A stretch of DNA of 64,000 nucleotides from Theobroma cacao (GCF_000208745.1 NC_030859.1:1735367-1799366), one strand, 5' to 3'. Positions 1 through 13,514 are shown, counted from the first letter of the stretch. The notes: generated by a model not told the origin, from the letters alone. Translations and numbers: made by a program.

Positions 1-2575
1 TATTGAGTCAAATACTCGAGTCCTAATTAAAATCAAATAAGTAGAAGAAAATATATTTATAAGAAAACAAATTAAAAAGAAAAAGAAAAGATGCAAAGTG
101 ATTATGAGCAGCAAACGTCAGTTTCAGTTGGTAGAGAAGTAGTTGACAGTTAAAGATTGAAAGGACTTGGTTTCTTCAGCTAAATTCCATGAGTTAATAA
201 CCCTTCAAATTTCAAGGAAAACTTTGCTGAAGGCAAAAATGGAATGGACTATATCCTTCAAGTTAATGGCCCCAAATTTATTTCTCTGATTCCCTATGAA
301 TGAAGAAAAATTGCTTATATTATAAGATTTAGAGACCGAAAAAATGAGCATTTAAATACTACTTAAAAACTCAATTCGTCGTTACAATTTTATTTAAATT
401 TTTACAAATAAAATAGATTTTTTTCGAACTTATAGAGCATGCGGTCCGCAATAAAGGTCAAGACCTAATAAGTGTTTTATCACTAAATAAACATACCAAC
501 AAAGGGCAGTGATTATAAGTGAATTATAGTAGTAACAAAAGCTACATAGCTTGTGCCAAATCCTTGATGCATTACTTTCTTTAAAAAAAAAAAAAACCTG
601 CCTGATCTTTACCAGACCATGTTCTTGAGCCAAGGGACCATTACCCAAATTATGTCTGTTCTTTACAAGAAAAACATGTTCCAAATAATATCTCCAAATA
701 TTTAGTTCTATTGTGCTTTACGCAAACCCTAAAAAGAGAGGAGAGGAGAGGAGAGGGGGGTTCCAAGTTTCTTGAGCAAGCAAATTTGGAATCATATCTT
801 CAGCACTTTCTTTCTTTCTTTCTTTGCTCTTTTCCATGCATCAATTCTTTTGGTTTCTCTCTTTCCTTTTTTTTCCTTTTTGCAAAGGCCCATTAAATCT
901 CTCTAGGCTTGGTGAAGGGTAGAGGGTCCTCAAAACTCGAGACCTTTTTGACTCTCTATCACACTATATGCTGAATCTACTTTAAGCTTAATGAACAGAG
1001 TAACTAACTCATCAACTAACCTAACCACCATAAAAAAAATTAAATAAATAAATGGCCAAAGGGGTCACATGTTCATCATCTTCTTGTTGTGGGGCGGGGG
1101 AGGGGCGTGTTAGATTGTTAGTTTAAAGTTCTTTAAATATGTTGGTAATTAACCCACATTTCCATAGACAAATTATCTTTTTGGAATTGTGGTTATGACC
1201 CCAAATCTGAAAAAGAAAAACAAAAAATTATAGTAATATATGTAAATAACGTAAATTTTTAAAGTAAAGATTTTACATGCCTTGATTGCACTGTTCGGAG
1301 TGTTATAATTTTTAAATTTTTTATCATTTTTTTTTTCAAAGAAGAAAGGATTATTTGTCGTCATAATTTTCATTCGTTAAAGAATTAATTTTAAAAATAT
1401 GTTTTCTACCGAAGAAAAAACTACCCAAAAAAAATAGTATCATAAAATTGTATTTCAATTGATAAAGCATGATCATTGGATGAATCACATGTAAATGAAT
1501 AAGAATCCAAGATTAATTTCATACTAAAAAGAGAGACCCTTAGGTCACTATCCTCTTTCAAAGAGGTTAAGTTATAGCTTAAAAGCTTGACAAGCAATAG
1601 CCTAACTAACAAAATTTTAGGTGAATTTATCATACAATCTTGGGTTTTAACTGTGATGATAGCCCCAGTTTGTGGGACAGGTTTATCCCATGTGGTGAAA
1701 TAATTTCATTTCCCTTCTTGGAGATCTTGTAGCTTTGGGTAGGAGTTGCCTAAAAAATTATAGTCTTTATTTTATTTATTTATTTTTTGAGGCACATGTA
1801 TTGCATTTGTTTTCCCTTTAGCTAGGCAGTCATCTTACATTGATCAGTTGGGCCAGTAGCTGTCATGGGTGGTTATATCTTAAATTAGGGCATTGAAATT
1901 TCCATTGTGCTGAGACCAGAGAGCTTCACCATGAATGACTTACAAACAACATGTCATCTGTCAAAATTTTAATATTATGAATGAATATCATTCCCTGGCC
2001 TTTGCTTCTTGTTTACAGGTTCTATTAATTAAAGTTTGTTTACTTGTTTATATAGTTGATATGATTTGCTAGCTGATTCTATGGACAATCATTCCACATG
2101 ATTTTGCTCTCTAGCTATTATCTCAAGTGGAAATATCACGGTTCGAATTTAAGATTTCTATTTAAATTTTATCACTTGAATCGTCTCGAAATAACTAAAT
2201 ATTATATTATATATAAATTAGAATAAGGTGACAATAATAAATGAACATAATAAGGCATTAACTCTGTTATTGATATCTGATTATGAGGCATGATTTAGTA
2301 TATATGTATATCATCAACTATCTTTTGATTATACTTTCAAAACAAAATTACCCTTATTCAAGAATCAGTTGCCTTCATGGTGGAGAAACAGAATGGAAGA
2401 TTGCTTGCCATATCAATGATTGGAAGGAAGTAGTGCCCCATCAAGCTGGAATCCTTGAGATATCAGTTATAGTAGAAATCAAGTTCATGGGTGGTGGAGG
2501 CATAATCAATGAGATTGGTCATCTTGTTTCATGTACTGTTTAACACACTCAGTTCAAGCCTGAACAAGGATCAAT
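1..2575. other. Intergenic, no gene recognised
   Basis: This stretch is AT-rich with many short A and T runs. A GA-rich patch lies near 735-762 and a short TTTC repeat near 810-825. The reading frames are short, lack family motifs and are interrupted by homopolymers. The segment from about 1640 to 2540 is less AT-rich than its surroundings, but I see no splice-compatible coding potential and no convincing hairpin in it. Confidence 0.5.
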
Positions 2576-2647
2576 TAGGCAGACAAGGACCGAATCCGGG
2601 TCTCCTGGGGTGAAAGCCAGACATTCTAGCCACTGGACGACGAAGGA
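2576..2647 (-). pseudogene. Decayed tRNA-Glu(TTC)-like sequence
   Basis: Read on the minus strand, this matches the 5' two thirds of a plant nuclear tRNA-Glu(UUC). The acceptor 5' strand TCCTTCG is followed by a D-arm/A-box region (GTCCAGTGGCTAGAATG), then an anticodon arm with TTC (complement at 2612-2614), then the start of a T arm (GACCCGGATTCGG). It is broken in three ways. There is one extra C in the anticodon arm. The T stem no longer pairs. The 3' acceptor strand that should complement TCCTTCG is missing. It could be a dead tRNA gene or the tRNA-derived head of an old SINE; the internal A- and B-box-like segments fit either. Confidence 0.65.
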
Positions 2648-5203
2648 TTTCATAGCAAGATTCACAGGCATAATTCTTGCTACACCAACGAAATTAACAT
2701 TTATGTAAACATTCTGGTCTAATGAGCCTCCTAGTGTCACAGTTTCAGAGGAGAACCGTCAATCTCACATCAACTCTGTGTAATAAAGTGAAACTCGGTA
2801 TTGAAGTGTTCATGTTATTTTCAACCCGTAAGCTTCTTTTTGTGTGATAAAAATAAATAATATCTTATAAATTGGTGTCAATTGTGCCACTTAACTTTGT
2901 ACAATTTAGTACTTGTTATTGGGTCGGACAAGAAAGAATTGACAAAAGAATTCGTGGTCTTTTCAATTTTCAGCTGCAAGATCAGATGCTGATCTTTTAG
3001 ATTTCCAGGAAACAAAAAATCAGAAGGAACTGGTACAATCTTATGAAATACTAGGTGAATCCCAACTTCGGGCTAGTGTGTTAGCTAATTGCATAAGGAA
3101 CCTGTTCTCCAAATTGCAGACCATGTCCGGTCCAACGTTTTGGATCATAGAAACAACTAAAGGCAGTAAGCAGTTGCCATTTCTTCATTTAACTTCACAA
3201 ATTTCTCTGAAAATCAGCCTCGTTTTTGGTCAAAACAACATCATTTACCCGCACATATGGAGACAAATTTGAGCAAATCAACTAGTCATAGGGTTCTAAT
3301 TGCTTATACATAATTTCTGAGTAACCTTTGTATAAGTAAAAGCTATGAGCTATCAGTGGTTCATAATTATAAACTGAGTAGTCAACAAGAGCAAATATCT
3401 TTGCCTGGAAGGTTCCAGTATGCCAAATCTACTCATTTAAGTCATCACCCCACCACAAAGAGGAAAACAAGCAACATGCCATACATATAAGTCATCTAAG
3501 GCAGATGCTTCTCTACAACAAATATCATTTATGATAACGATCTGATAACTCAAAAGCCTAGCTATAGTGCATGGAGTGACTGTTACTGGGTCAGGCAAGT
3601 GATGCTCTTTGCTTATCAATTAAGATAGAATCTTTGCAGCAGTGTCTTTGTTGCTTTAAGCTGCATCCTTATTTGCCTTTTGAAGCTTTCAGGAGATAGC
3701 ACCCAATGCTTATTTGTTCTCAATTTACATATCAAATCAAACTTCCCCAGGCTTGAAACAGGTCTCAAACAAGCCAGACCATGCTGTGGCCCAAGCCCAC
3801 CTCTTGCATCAGACCATGCAGATTTATGTATTTCTTCACGTGTTGACCAAACAAATTGGCCCTTCTTTAACTTCTAGGAAAAATGGCTGAAACATTGAAA
3901 AGGGAAAATGTTTCTTGTGAATTGTAATGAATTTCTTATCCATGCAAATAAAGAGAAAAAAAATCAAATGATTTCAACAGGAAACAATGTCCAGAAAGCT
4001 CTGAGATCAAATTATTTCAACACCTTCTGTGAGATTCATGAGAAGGAAACTTAAGTTTTGAACAATTCAAAGACCGTATTCCAAGTGACATGGATCAAGC
4101 ACCAATGACCAAATCCTCCCATAGCTCCTGTGAAAATTGCAGATGGACTTCCAAGCTTTGGGTTCAAGCCCAGGTAAACGGTTTGAACCCTTTAACTGAA
4201 AATGATGATGTTAGGAGTTAGGGTGATGAGGTGATTAAGAGGACATAAACTTGATTCCTTATATAATTTTTCTTGAATATAAGAATAAGGCTAATACAGT
4301 CTACGCATATTTTTGGGATCTTGAAAAGGTTGCTCAACTGCCAATCCAATATGAAGACAATCATTATGAAAAGTTTTATCTTTGTTTGTAAGTTTCATCC
4401 ATTAGTCAATGGGAATTGGTGCTTTCAGACATTTATTAATGAAGATAATAAAAAAATTTATTAGAGAACTTCTCATAAATATTCTGTTGCTCATCACATT
4501 GAATTCTGATATTTGGAGCAGCAACATCTGCATAAGCACAAAAAAATATATAAAAAAGTAGAAAAAAATTGACAAGCTTGTAGACTTTGGTCATATTTTT
4601 ATCTGCCTAACTTATTAGAAAATGACACAGTTGTTTTAATTTGACTACAAATCTTGGGTTTTGACCTTTGAAGTTTCCTTTCATTGGTATCCAAGGTTTA
4701 ATTAGTGAGATGGGAAGTTAATCCACTTTCTAATTAGGCTAATTAACCAAATTAATTTACTTTTTTTTTCATTTGCCATCTGACAGGGAGCCATCGGCAA
4801 AAGAGTTTTGCTCTTGAATGACAACAGGTTTGCAAGCCTGGAAATTGGAATGATATAGTTCCCAGGTTCACTCAAAAGGAAGGGCTGCTTGAACTTAAAA
4901 AAGAGCCATAGGGCCTAACTGGCTAACCCCCCCGGCAAGATTCATCCTATACAGCCTTAGACAGCTAGAAAACCAACCTCATTAGGCATGTGCATGTTGA
5001 TAGCCACTTTACACAAAATCCTGGTGCCCTACTCATTACTCCCTCTAGCAAAGTTCCATTCTTCCAGATCCATATTTCTCAGCCAATTCGTCAGTAAATG
5101 AATCCAGGCTTGGTTTCGCGTATACTTCGTCTGTCTAAGGATTGTTACTCTCGTTAAAAAGAACATAAAAGCGTATAATTCATTCGATTTAAACCGTTCA
5201 TAT
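2648..5203. other. Intergenic, no gene recognised
   Basis: The base composition is mixed, including moderately GC-rich non-coding patches at about 2940-3880 and 4780-5120. Frames of 60-65 codons occur on both strands, but none shows a domain, a codon-usage signal or paired splice sites. Confidence 0.45.
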
Positions 5204-5204
5204 T

Positions 5205-5205
5205 C

Positions 5206-5250
<45 letters not shown>

Positions 5251-5253
5251 TGN

Positions 5254-5298
<45 letters not shown>
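5205..5298. repeat. (TA)n(GA)n microsatellite, duplicated around an N
   Basis: A run of TA dinucleotides passes into GA dinucleotides, then TGN (N at 5253), then the same TA-to-GA order repeats. The near-identical halves around an ambiguous base suggest either a real compound microsatellite duplication or an assembly join inside a single repeat. Confidence 0.85.
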
Positions 5299-5300
<2 letters not shown>

Positions 5301-8300
5301 GTGTGAAGTTACTCCAAAATCAATGAATCTTGATTTATAAGCTAAGGTACAACCTAACTAATACACCCTTCTCCTCCAAGCAAGTTCATAGATCTCTTTT
5401 CCCGTAAGGCCAAAACTATAGATAAAAAAAGGGTTAGAACCCATGTTTTGTCTCTTTCTTGGGGTGAAGTTTCTCTTTCTCTCTCTTTGGAACAGTTAGC
5501 TGGCTTAGCTCACAAAGACATGCTGTATCCACAAGCTATCACATGCTTTTTGCCTTTGTTTTCATCTCTCTTTGAGATCACAAGGATTCCCTTGTTGCTG
5601 TTCTTGAAGATGTCATGTGGGTTTCCAAGGGAGAAAACCCCCATCTAAAGTAATATTAAATTTATTAATTATTTTTTCCCTTTTTAATACTGTAAAAGTT
5701 TATTCTTAAATCTTCAAAATCTAAGTAATGGGTGTCTTGAGACATTAACCTTATTACTTTTGCATAATCATTGTAGCATGGTTTTATATATGCTTTATAG
5801 GACATGGCTTATCCACATTAGATTCCCTTCCTTAAGGAATAGGCAGAAATAATTGAGCCAAAAGAGGAAGAAACAAATTAACATTGTTATTTTATTTATG
5901 AAGATTCCCTTCACCTCCAATGGATAGTTTCTTGCCTCCTATAACATCACATGCTTGAAGAAAATAAAGAAAGAAAAGTTAAAGATGATATTGCCATTAT
6001 TCATGACTATAACCTCATAAAGTTCAATGGGCTATGATTAAAATAATCAAAGGGCTTTGGAATTTTATTTTTTGGTTGGCCAATCTTACCTTAATTAGAT
6101 TAATAAAATTTTATTACATGTTTTTTGTGTGTACTAATAAAAAGCATGATTTTCAGATTTTAGGTGATTTTATTCCTTTAAAAACTCCATTGTTTATATA
6201 TAAAATAATAATAATTTATTTTAAAACCTCTATATAATAATAATAATAATAATAACAAAAGTAAAGTCAGACATTTGCAAAAGCAATGGATGACTATTGG
6301 ATTCATCAATTTTTTCTGTTTTACTTAAGAAGAAGGGACACTATCATTCTCACCAAACTCTCTTGATGTTAACTATGCAATTAGAAATTAATTTGATTTA
6401 TATATCCAAAAAAATTGATTTAATTTTTATTCTCGAGGGTTTCGACCTGCAATCGTTCACTTATATTTTGAAATAGTAAAATTCATATAAAATTAACGTT
6501 TTATACTCAATTTTGATACGAGATGTTTACGAATTTTATATCATTCATGAATAATTTATGTATATCAAACAAAACAATATTGTAAAAAAAAGTGCAAAAC
6601 TTATTTCCTTGTTTTTTTTTTTTTCAAAACTTATTTCTTTGTTTGACACTGAAAACAATAGTATTTTAAATCTATAAATCTTGTTTTATATATAAAAATT
6701 GGAGAGAAAAATAAAAAAAAATAAAAAAAAACTAAAGGCTACAAGGGACATATGCCCATCAAAATATTCTTAGCCTATTCCAAATGTTGATTTAGCCCGC
6801 CCTATCAAGTAAGCCAACCAAAGCCAATGAAATGGCTGATGGCCTAAAATTTAAGGGTAGCCAACCAAAAACCCAACCAGACCCAATCCACCCCTATCTT
6901 CCCTTCTTCCTTTCTTTGACCCTCCCCTAACTGCCACGTGTCCAAACCTAACACTTCCTTGACTAATTTATCGCCACTTGGCATACCGGGAAACCGGCAG
7001 TAATTTCCGAATTATAATTATTATTTATTTATATTTTGTTTGGTGTAAAATAAAAGACAGAGATAATCCGGCACTTTTTTTGATGGGATAATCGTCAGTC
7101 TTTGGGCCACTTGTTTTTGGTACTTTCTAGGCTCTCAACCCCTTTTTCCCAACCACATAATAATAATAAATAAAATAATTATTTATTTATTTATTTATTT
7201 TTATTACAAAAATACTACTATAATTTAAAATTTAAAACACGTTGCTGACTGGACATATCACCACACTATCATGCACCAGCATGCAATTTTTTTAAAAATT
7301 TTCATAAATAATGAATTTATTTATTTTTAATTGTATAGATGTATGTAATTAAATGATTAACTTTCAAAAAAATGTAATTAATGATTGATAATAAAAGGCT
7401 CGAAATTGATAAAAACCCGTATGTGGGTATTTGATTTACCAATAGTTTTATGAATTTTCAATTACAATGGTTAAATTATTTTTTTTGTAAAGTAATATAT
7501 TTGATTATTAAAATTAAGAATCATAATCACTTAAATTGATTGCAAATTTTTTGTCTTAATTTAATATAAATTAAGAGTAAAAATGAGAGATAATTAGCAT
7601 ATAAATTATTATCCTTCAACACAATGGTTTAAAGGGGGTTAGGTAAGAAGTTACCAAACTTTTGAATCTACTCTTGTAATTTTTTTTTTCATTTTAGCTT
7701 TGTCTTTTATATAGAAAAATTAAGGGTGTTTTTGTAAATCTCATTTTTATAATATAAGTGAGAGATTTGATGAGATTAGTGGTATTGTTTTTAAATACTA
7801 TTAATGCAATGATGAGATACTAACTAATTGTTGTTTAATTATCACTATTTTAATGAAATGTGACCACTTGACTAGCACATCAATATAAAGCTTGGTGACT
7901 TTAAAATATGATCACTAACCACCAAGCTATATGCATTAGTTTTTTATTTTTATTTGTTTAGTATTCACATACATACATTACTCTTCCTTGTAATTACTTG
8001 TGTTTATAAGGGAAAAAAATGATTCTTATCGATATATCAAAATATATGATCAACTTAGTAATCATTGGCACCCAAAAAGATTATTAAAATCTCTTCTTCT
8101 TTTTTTTCAATTCAATTTATTAGAGGTGAATGATCAATCGGTTCGATTTTAAATTTTCAAAAATTGATTTACTTACATTTCCATAAAAATAATAAAATCG
8201 ATCAAATTCTATCCTAAAATCAAAATAATCGAAACCTATTTATGGTCGGTTAACTTGATGGGTTTTTCTATTTTGTTCAACCTTTTATATTATATATAAA

Positions 8301-8900
8301 ATATTTAATTAATTCTATTAATGATTATTTTTTAATTATAAATTTTGAACATTGAAAATTAATTGAGTAACTGAATAAACTGAATTCAATCAATATTAAT
8401 CGATTTATTCAATTGATCAATACTTGCTGTTACAAGCTACGAAGATATTTTCATTCAAGAGATAAAGATTTTTATTTTATATTTTCTTACCAACTAGGTT
8501 TAATTACCATAGCAGTTATAATCTCTTGTAAGAAAAATAAAGTCAAAATAAAATCTAAAGTTCTAATCACTTTCTTCATTTAGATTTTTTCATATGTATG
8601 AAAACAAATTAATCGAAATTCACTAAAAAAACTAAAAATATTGTTAATAAGTAAATATATTATTTGTATTTTTATAGTCCAATATGTTTGTGATTCATTA
8701 TATTTTTATAATTTTTAATTATTACAAAATAATAAAATGCCTTTCCTGTAAACCTTGCAAAACAAAACCAATGAGAAAATGAGTGCACGATACAAAAGTA
8801 AAAATGCCCACAACAAATCCGAACCATGAAATATTATTTCTTTTTCTTATCCCCATAAATTAAAAAATAAATAAAAAGAAATCTGACAAGCTTTCCTACA
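5299..8900. other. Intergenic, AT-rich; promoter-like patch at 6780-7000
   Basis: Most of this is AT-rich DNA with TAA and TTTA microsatellites (for example 6234-6255 and 7150-7205). The patch at about 6780-7000 is different: richer in C, with CCAAC motifs and a G-box CACGTG at 6935-6940. It resembles a promoter, but no gene starts nearby. A CGGTT-rich stretch at 8125-8430 recurs in similar form at 37240-37310 and about 41990-42040 and is probably old repeat DNA. Confidence 0.4.
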
Positions 8901-8913
8901 ATCATACGGCATC

Positions 8914-8919
8914 CACGTG
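8914..8919. promoter_or_regulatory. G-box (CACGTG) upstream of the telomere-binding protein gene
   Basis: A perfect CACGTG palindrome inside CCACGTGGCA lies about 1.2 kb before the start codon but just upstream of the likely transcription start (about 8950-9080), because the 5' leader is split by a long intron. G-boxes bind bZIP and bHLH factors. That it works here is inferred from position. Confidence 0.4.
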
Positions 8920-9380
8920 GCATACCTATCTGGTTTTCGGATATAAAGAAGGGGTTAAGAACCGGTCACAGCCGAGAAAGAGAGGGGGGGTTTTAATTAC
9001 CTTCTATTGCCGGTAATCAACCGGCTCATCCGGTTTTGTGGTCAATAACTATAAAGATATATGGGGTTTAAGCTCTCCCTCTTTTATTTATTTATTTTCT
9101 TGGTGGTTTTTCTTTGAAGGGTTTTTGTCTTAAAATTTTCCTCTCCATTCCAAACCACATAAAACTTTTTATTAAAAAAAAAAAAAAGAAAGAAAAAAAT
9201 TAGATCTTATTTATATGAATTTCAATTGAATTAAATTTGGGGATTGTTTGGATTCTCCGATCTCTGTTTCTCGGGAATCGTTCAAGGAATTTTCTCAGGA
9301 AAATTTTCATTTTCAAAACTTTTGTTTTGTATAAATGTATATAGGGATTTAAGAAACTGAAGTTCGTATCAATTTAAAAG

Positions 9381-10092
9381 GTGAGTGTTTGCATTCTATT
9401 TTTTCTGTTGTTGTTTCTTAGGTGAATTCTTGCCCCTCTTTTTCCCATTTTTTTCGTTGAATTATGCCAAATTATGAGGCAAATTGGGATTTACGTAAGT
9501 GAATTTCGATTCCAGTGTTGATTTGGATCGGGATCTGATCTGTTTCCAATGGAAATTTGAAATTTCTGATGAATTTTGAGGTTTATGATATTTTCATTTT
9601 GGTTTCTAATTTTAAAGTAATTTCTAAAAGAGAATGAGAAATTGACGTCTATTTTTTTTGGCGAATAATGGTTTAAATTCTTGTTTGACTTCGAGGTTTT
9701 CAATCATATTTAAATTTAAATTCTACTGTGGAAATGTAATTTTAACGGAATTTTGAAATTTATCAAAGTTACGCAACAATATTCTTCTTTTGAGATAGTA
9801 CTATTATAAGTTTTGGGATCTGTAATTTGATTTGTTCAATTTTCTCTGTAATTTGATTGGTTCAATTTTCTTTCTTTTAACGCTGGCCATTTGATTTCTG
9901 CTTTTCTGTTCTTTTACTTTTTGGGGTTTATAGTTAAATTTTTTAATTTCCTGGGTTTTTGCTTATGGATCTGCTTATCTAAATAAAGCAAAATGAAATT
10001 GGATCATTTTTGTAATTATAAGGTTTGTTGCGGTTATCCTTGTAATTATACTGATATATGGGCTTTTTCTATTTTTGGATTGGTTTTTACAG
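9381..10092 (+). other. Probable 5'-UTR intron of the telomere-binding protein gene
   Basis: A consensus donor (AAAAG|GTGAGT at 9381) and an acceptor (TTTTTACAG ending at 10092) bracket AT-rich, T-rich DNA without a usable start codon context. The start codon at 10132 lies 39 bases after the acceptor. The leader exon upstream would run from about 9000 to 9380. Boundaries come from splice consensus only. Confidence 0.55.
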
Positions 10093-10131
10093 GGACTTTG
10101 AATGAGTTGAATTGTCATGCATGCCTGAGAT

Positions 10132-13100
10132 ATGGTGTTTAAGAAGAGGTTGGATTATGGATTTAACGCCTTCAATGTTCCGAAAATACCCCGAGCCCCT
10201 CGATCAACTCGGGTATGTCTTTTTTTTTTTTTGTAACTTAGTTTTTAAGGTTGCATGTTGATTTATGCCTAGTTTTTGGTTATGTTGAATTTTGATCTAA
10301 CTTGATGAATAAAAATGATGGTTGTTGTTGGTTGCAGAGGAGGGGTCAGAGTAAGAGGACAGTTGATGACAGTCAAATTTGCGCGTTTGAATTGTTAGCT
10401 TCTTTAGCCGGGAAGCTATTGCAGGAGAGTGAAAGTTCTGCTTCTAGCAATGCGTCTGAAGGTCATGATCATGTTTCCATAGGTAAAGATGTCGTTAAAC
10501 AGGAAATTCAGTATGATGATAAGCCGTTGAAAACTGAATGCTTTGAGCAAGGAAGTTGTGAAGCCAGTGTTGTCGCCTCGGTGTCAACTACTGAAAACAG
10601 TGACAATTTGAAGGAATTTACTCATGCTGAGAATGACGCCATTTTGGAGCGCACTTTGATAAAGACACAGCCTGCTTTCTTGGAGCAAATCGGTGGTGAT
10701 TCAAAGTCTGTAATTTGCAAAGGCAATGTAGCATATGGTAATTTTCCTTGTAATGCTAATGTAGATGGGTACTCCCCTGATATTGGGGAGTTGTGTGATG
10801 GTAAAAGTGAGAATGGATTTAAGCAAGAGCAAGACGCCAGGGGTTTGGAGACTGGGGCTTTGCATATTGCTAATACTTGCCCCTCAAAGGATCCGGTGGA
10901 ATTGTCTATGACATTTCCTCCACCCATTAATTCTGACAGAGATGTCAAATTGCCATCACGCAGGGACCCTGTTCCTAATGCTTCTTTTTCAAGGCATAGG
11001 AATGATATTAAGTTAGGTAGTAGAGATGATGACGAAAACTTTTCTAGGTTTAATAAGCTTAGCAACAGGTTTAAGGCTTCTAGGCCTCCAACACGTATTG
11101 GAGACCGAAGAATAAGGAAGTTGCTGACATCCAAATACTGGAAAGTCGCTCCAAAGTTGAACGATTTTGAAAATTCTAGAGCTGGTGAGTGCTTCCAACA
11201 GTTTTAGCATTCATTGCATGTCCATTTGTAATTGAAGTTCATTTACCATCTTATGTTGATGTTCATGAATTATTCTCTAGCTGATTTTTGTTTTTGGGAT
11301 ACTTTAGGAATAAAGCCTCTATATCGCAAGCGGAAAACTTGTTACAACTATGACAGATGTCAATATGACACACTTTATAAAAGGAGGAAGTTCTCTGACC
11401 GTAGCTCAATAGTAACTTCTGATGGAGGGAACAGTAGTGAAAGCGTTTCTAATTCACCTGGGAAGGTTATGAATGGAGATAAGAGTAGCTCAGCTGCATT
11501 GTCCCATGGAGGTGCTTCCCAACTGCAATTATCTTATTAATACTTTTTAATTTAGAGATGTTAACTAGTTTTGCTGAACAATTTTATTCTGCTCTGTAGG
11601 ATGTGGGGTATCCTCCTTTCTTACAGGTCATCAAGCATCCCACCCACCCAAGGATTCTCACGGTAAAATTATTTTTGATGGATTGCAGCTTACTTTCTTC
11701 TGGTTTAGTGGAATGTCTTATTTGAGATTTGTTCTTTTGTACAGTGAAATTCAGCATTAAGTCCTTCAGGATTCCAGAACTCTATGTTGAGGTGCCAGAA
11801 ACTGCAACTGTTGGTTCACTGAAGGTATAGAAATACGTGTTCTTTCTTCATTAATGAATATAGTTGTTTAGTTAATGCATGGTTTCTAACTTTTTATATT
11901 GGTGTTACTAAATGTGAGCAGAGGACAGTAATGGAGGCAGTGACTGCTTTACTTGGTGGTGGAATACGTGTTGGGGTACTCCTTCAAGGGAAGAAGGTGA
12001 GAGATGACAGCAGAACTCTATCACAGACTGGTATTTCCTGTGAGGACAATCTGGATGCTATTGGTTTCACTTTGGAGCCTGGTCCAGCTAAAGCTCCTCC
12101 ACTTGTGTGCTCTGAAGAACCACCACTTTTACTATCATGTGAAGCAGCTCCTCAAAATTTAATAAGGTGACTTTTGGATGTTTCATTATAGGTTGTTTTA
12201 AATCACTTTATTTCATGCATATGCATTATGAGTTACTTGTACCTTTTGATTAATTAGTGCTTGGTTTTCAGCTCTCCAGCCACTCCAGCTGTAGATACAG
12301 GGATTCTTGATGCCTCACCTGACCCACCTTCACTGACCAATTCAGCAAATCATGTGGATAGTAATAATGAACCGGTTTCCTCCCAAACTGACATGCTAAC
12401 TGATCAAAGTCTGCCACAGTCTAGAGCTCTGGTTCCAGTTCCAGCAATGAACGTTGAGGCACTAGCTGTTGTTCCTGTCAATCAGAAAAGTAGAAAATCT
12501 GAGCTTGCACATCGTCGAACAAGGAGGCCATTTTCTGTGTCTGAAGTAGAAGCATTGGTACAGGCAGTTGAGGAGCTTGGCACCGGAAGGTATAATTTCC
12601 TGTGCTGTTATTCTACTCATGTTTCTTTTGCTTCTGACTCCCCATTTTCATGGGTTCGCTGAAGAGGGTAAAAGCAATCATTTCAATTCGCTCTGTTGAA
12701 GAGAATGCAGCTTATAAGGATGTCCAGAATTTAAAAGTCATTCTCCTTCTGGCTTCTGCAGGTGGCGTGATGTTAAATTGCGAGCTTTTGAGAATGCTGA
12801 ACATCGAACTTATGTGGATTTAAAGGTAAAATACATTTTTTCCTATTCTTGTGTAATGAAAGGGACATGGGTGATGAAGGGATATCATGAAGGATAACCA
12901 ATAGAGCAGATCCCTGGGGGTACAGTTGAGAAAGTAATCAGTTTGCTGCCAGACAACCAGCGACCTTTATTTAATGATATACCATGCTTTCTCTGAGCTT
13001 AAAGTAATCTGTGTTGTATACCATGCTTTCTACAAAAGCGTATAAAATTGGGGCGCAACCTAGCTGAGTCTTGATTAGTGTCTTATGCCTATTAGTGTAA

Positions 13101-13514
13101 CCTAGGCTTTCGATAATTCTTTTCATTCCCATATTCATGGCTAGTTCAATTTTGTCACTGATCTCTGAGCTTATATTTGCATTTATCAGGCAGGCCCTTC
13201 ATTAAGTAATGTGTTTTGCACAATTGGGAATATTTTGTTGGTATTAGTTGGATTGACTGTTACTAATTATGTGTTACTGTTGTCTGCAGGATAAATGGAA
13301 AACTTTGGTTCACACTGCAAAAATTTCCCCCCAGCAAAGAAGAGGAGAGCCCGTACCCCAGGAGCTCTTGGACAGGGTCTTGGCAGCTCATGCCTACTGG
13401 TCTCAACATCAAGCTAAACAACAAGGCAAGCATCATGCTGGAACTTTGAGGCTTACCGATGCCCAAGCTGACAGAAACGGAGTTGCAGCAGCTATTCCAA
13501 CCGTGATGATGTAA
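10132..13514 (+). CDS. TBP1: Telomere-repeat binding protein, TBP1/TRP (TRF-like) family
   Basis: Coding exons: 10132-10212, 10338-11184, 11308-11511, 11627-11662, 11745-11824, 11922-12166, 12272-12589, 12762-12825 and 13290-13514. Together they give 2100 bases and 699 residues, with all junctions in phase. The N-terminus (MVFKKRLDYGFN) and the basic RRRGQSKR that follows are typical of the family. A ubiquitin-like fold spans about 390-475 (VKFSIKSFRIPELYVEVPE to about LSQTGIS). A C-terminal Myb domain begins with RRTRRPFSVSEVEALV near 579 and holds the telobox segment VDLKDKWKTLVHT at 622-634. In this family the Myb domain and its C-terminal extension bind double-stranded TTTAGGG repeats in the nucleus. 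Plant members affect telomere length. Exon 3 has a weak donor (GGAG|GTGCTTC at 11512); reading through it stops at 11540, so a truncated isoform lacking the DNA-binding domain is possible. The closest relative I recall is Arabidopsis TBP1 (At5g13820), supported by gene order; TRP1-type paralogues are the alternative. Confidence 0.93.

Noticed and set aside
2283..2543. 86-codon plus-strand frame in a less AT-rich patch
   Set aside because: No domain, no splice partner and no promoter were seen; the first 30 codons are low-complexity hydrophobic.
10622..11134. 170-codon minus-strand frame
   Set aside because: It is the antisense shadow of the large second coding exon of the telomere-binding protein gene and has no family resemblance.
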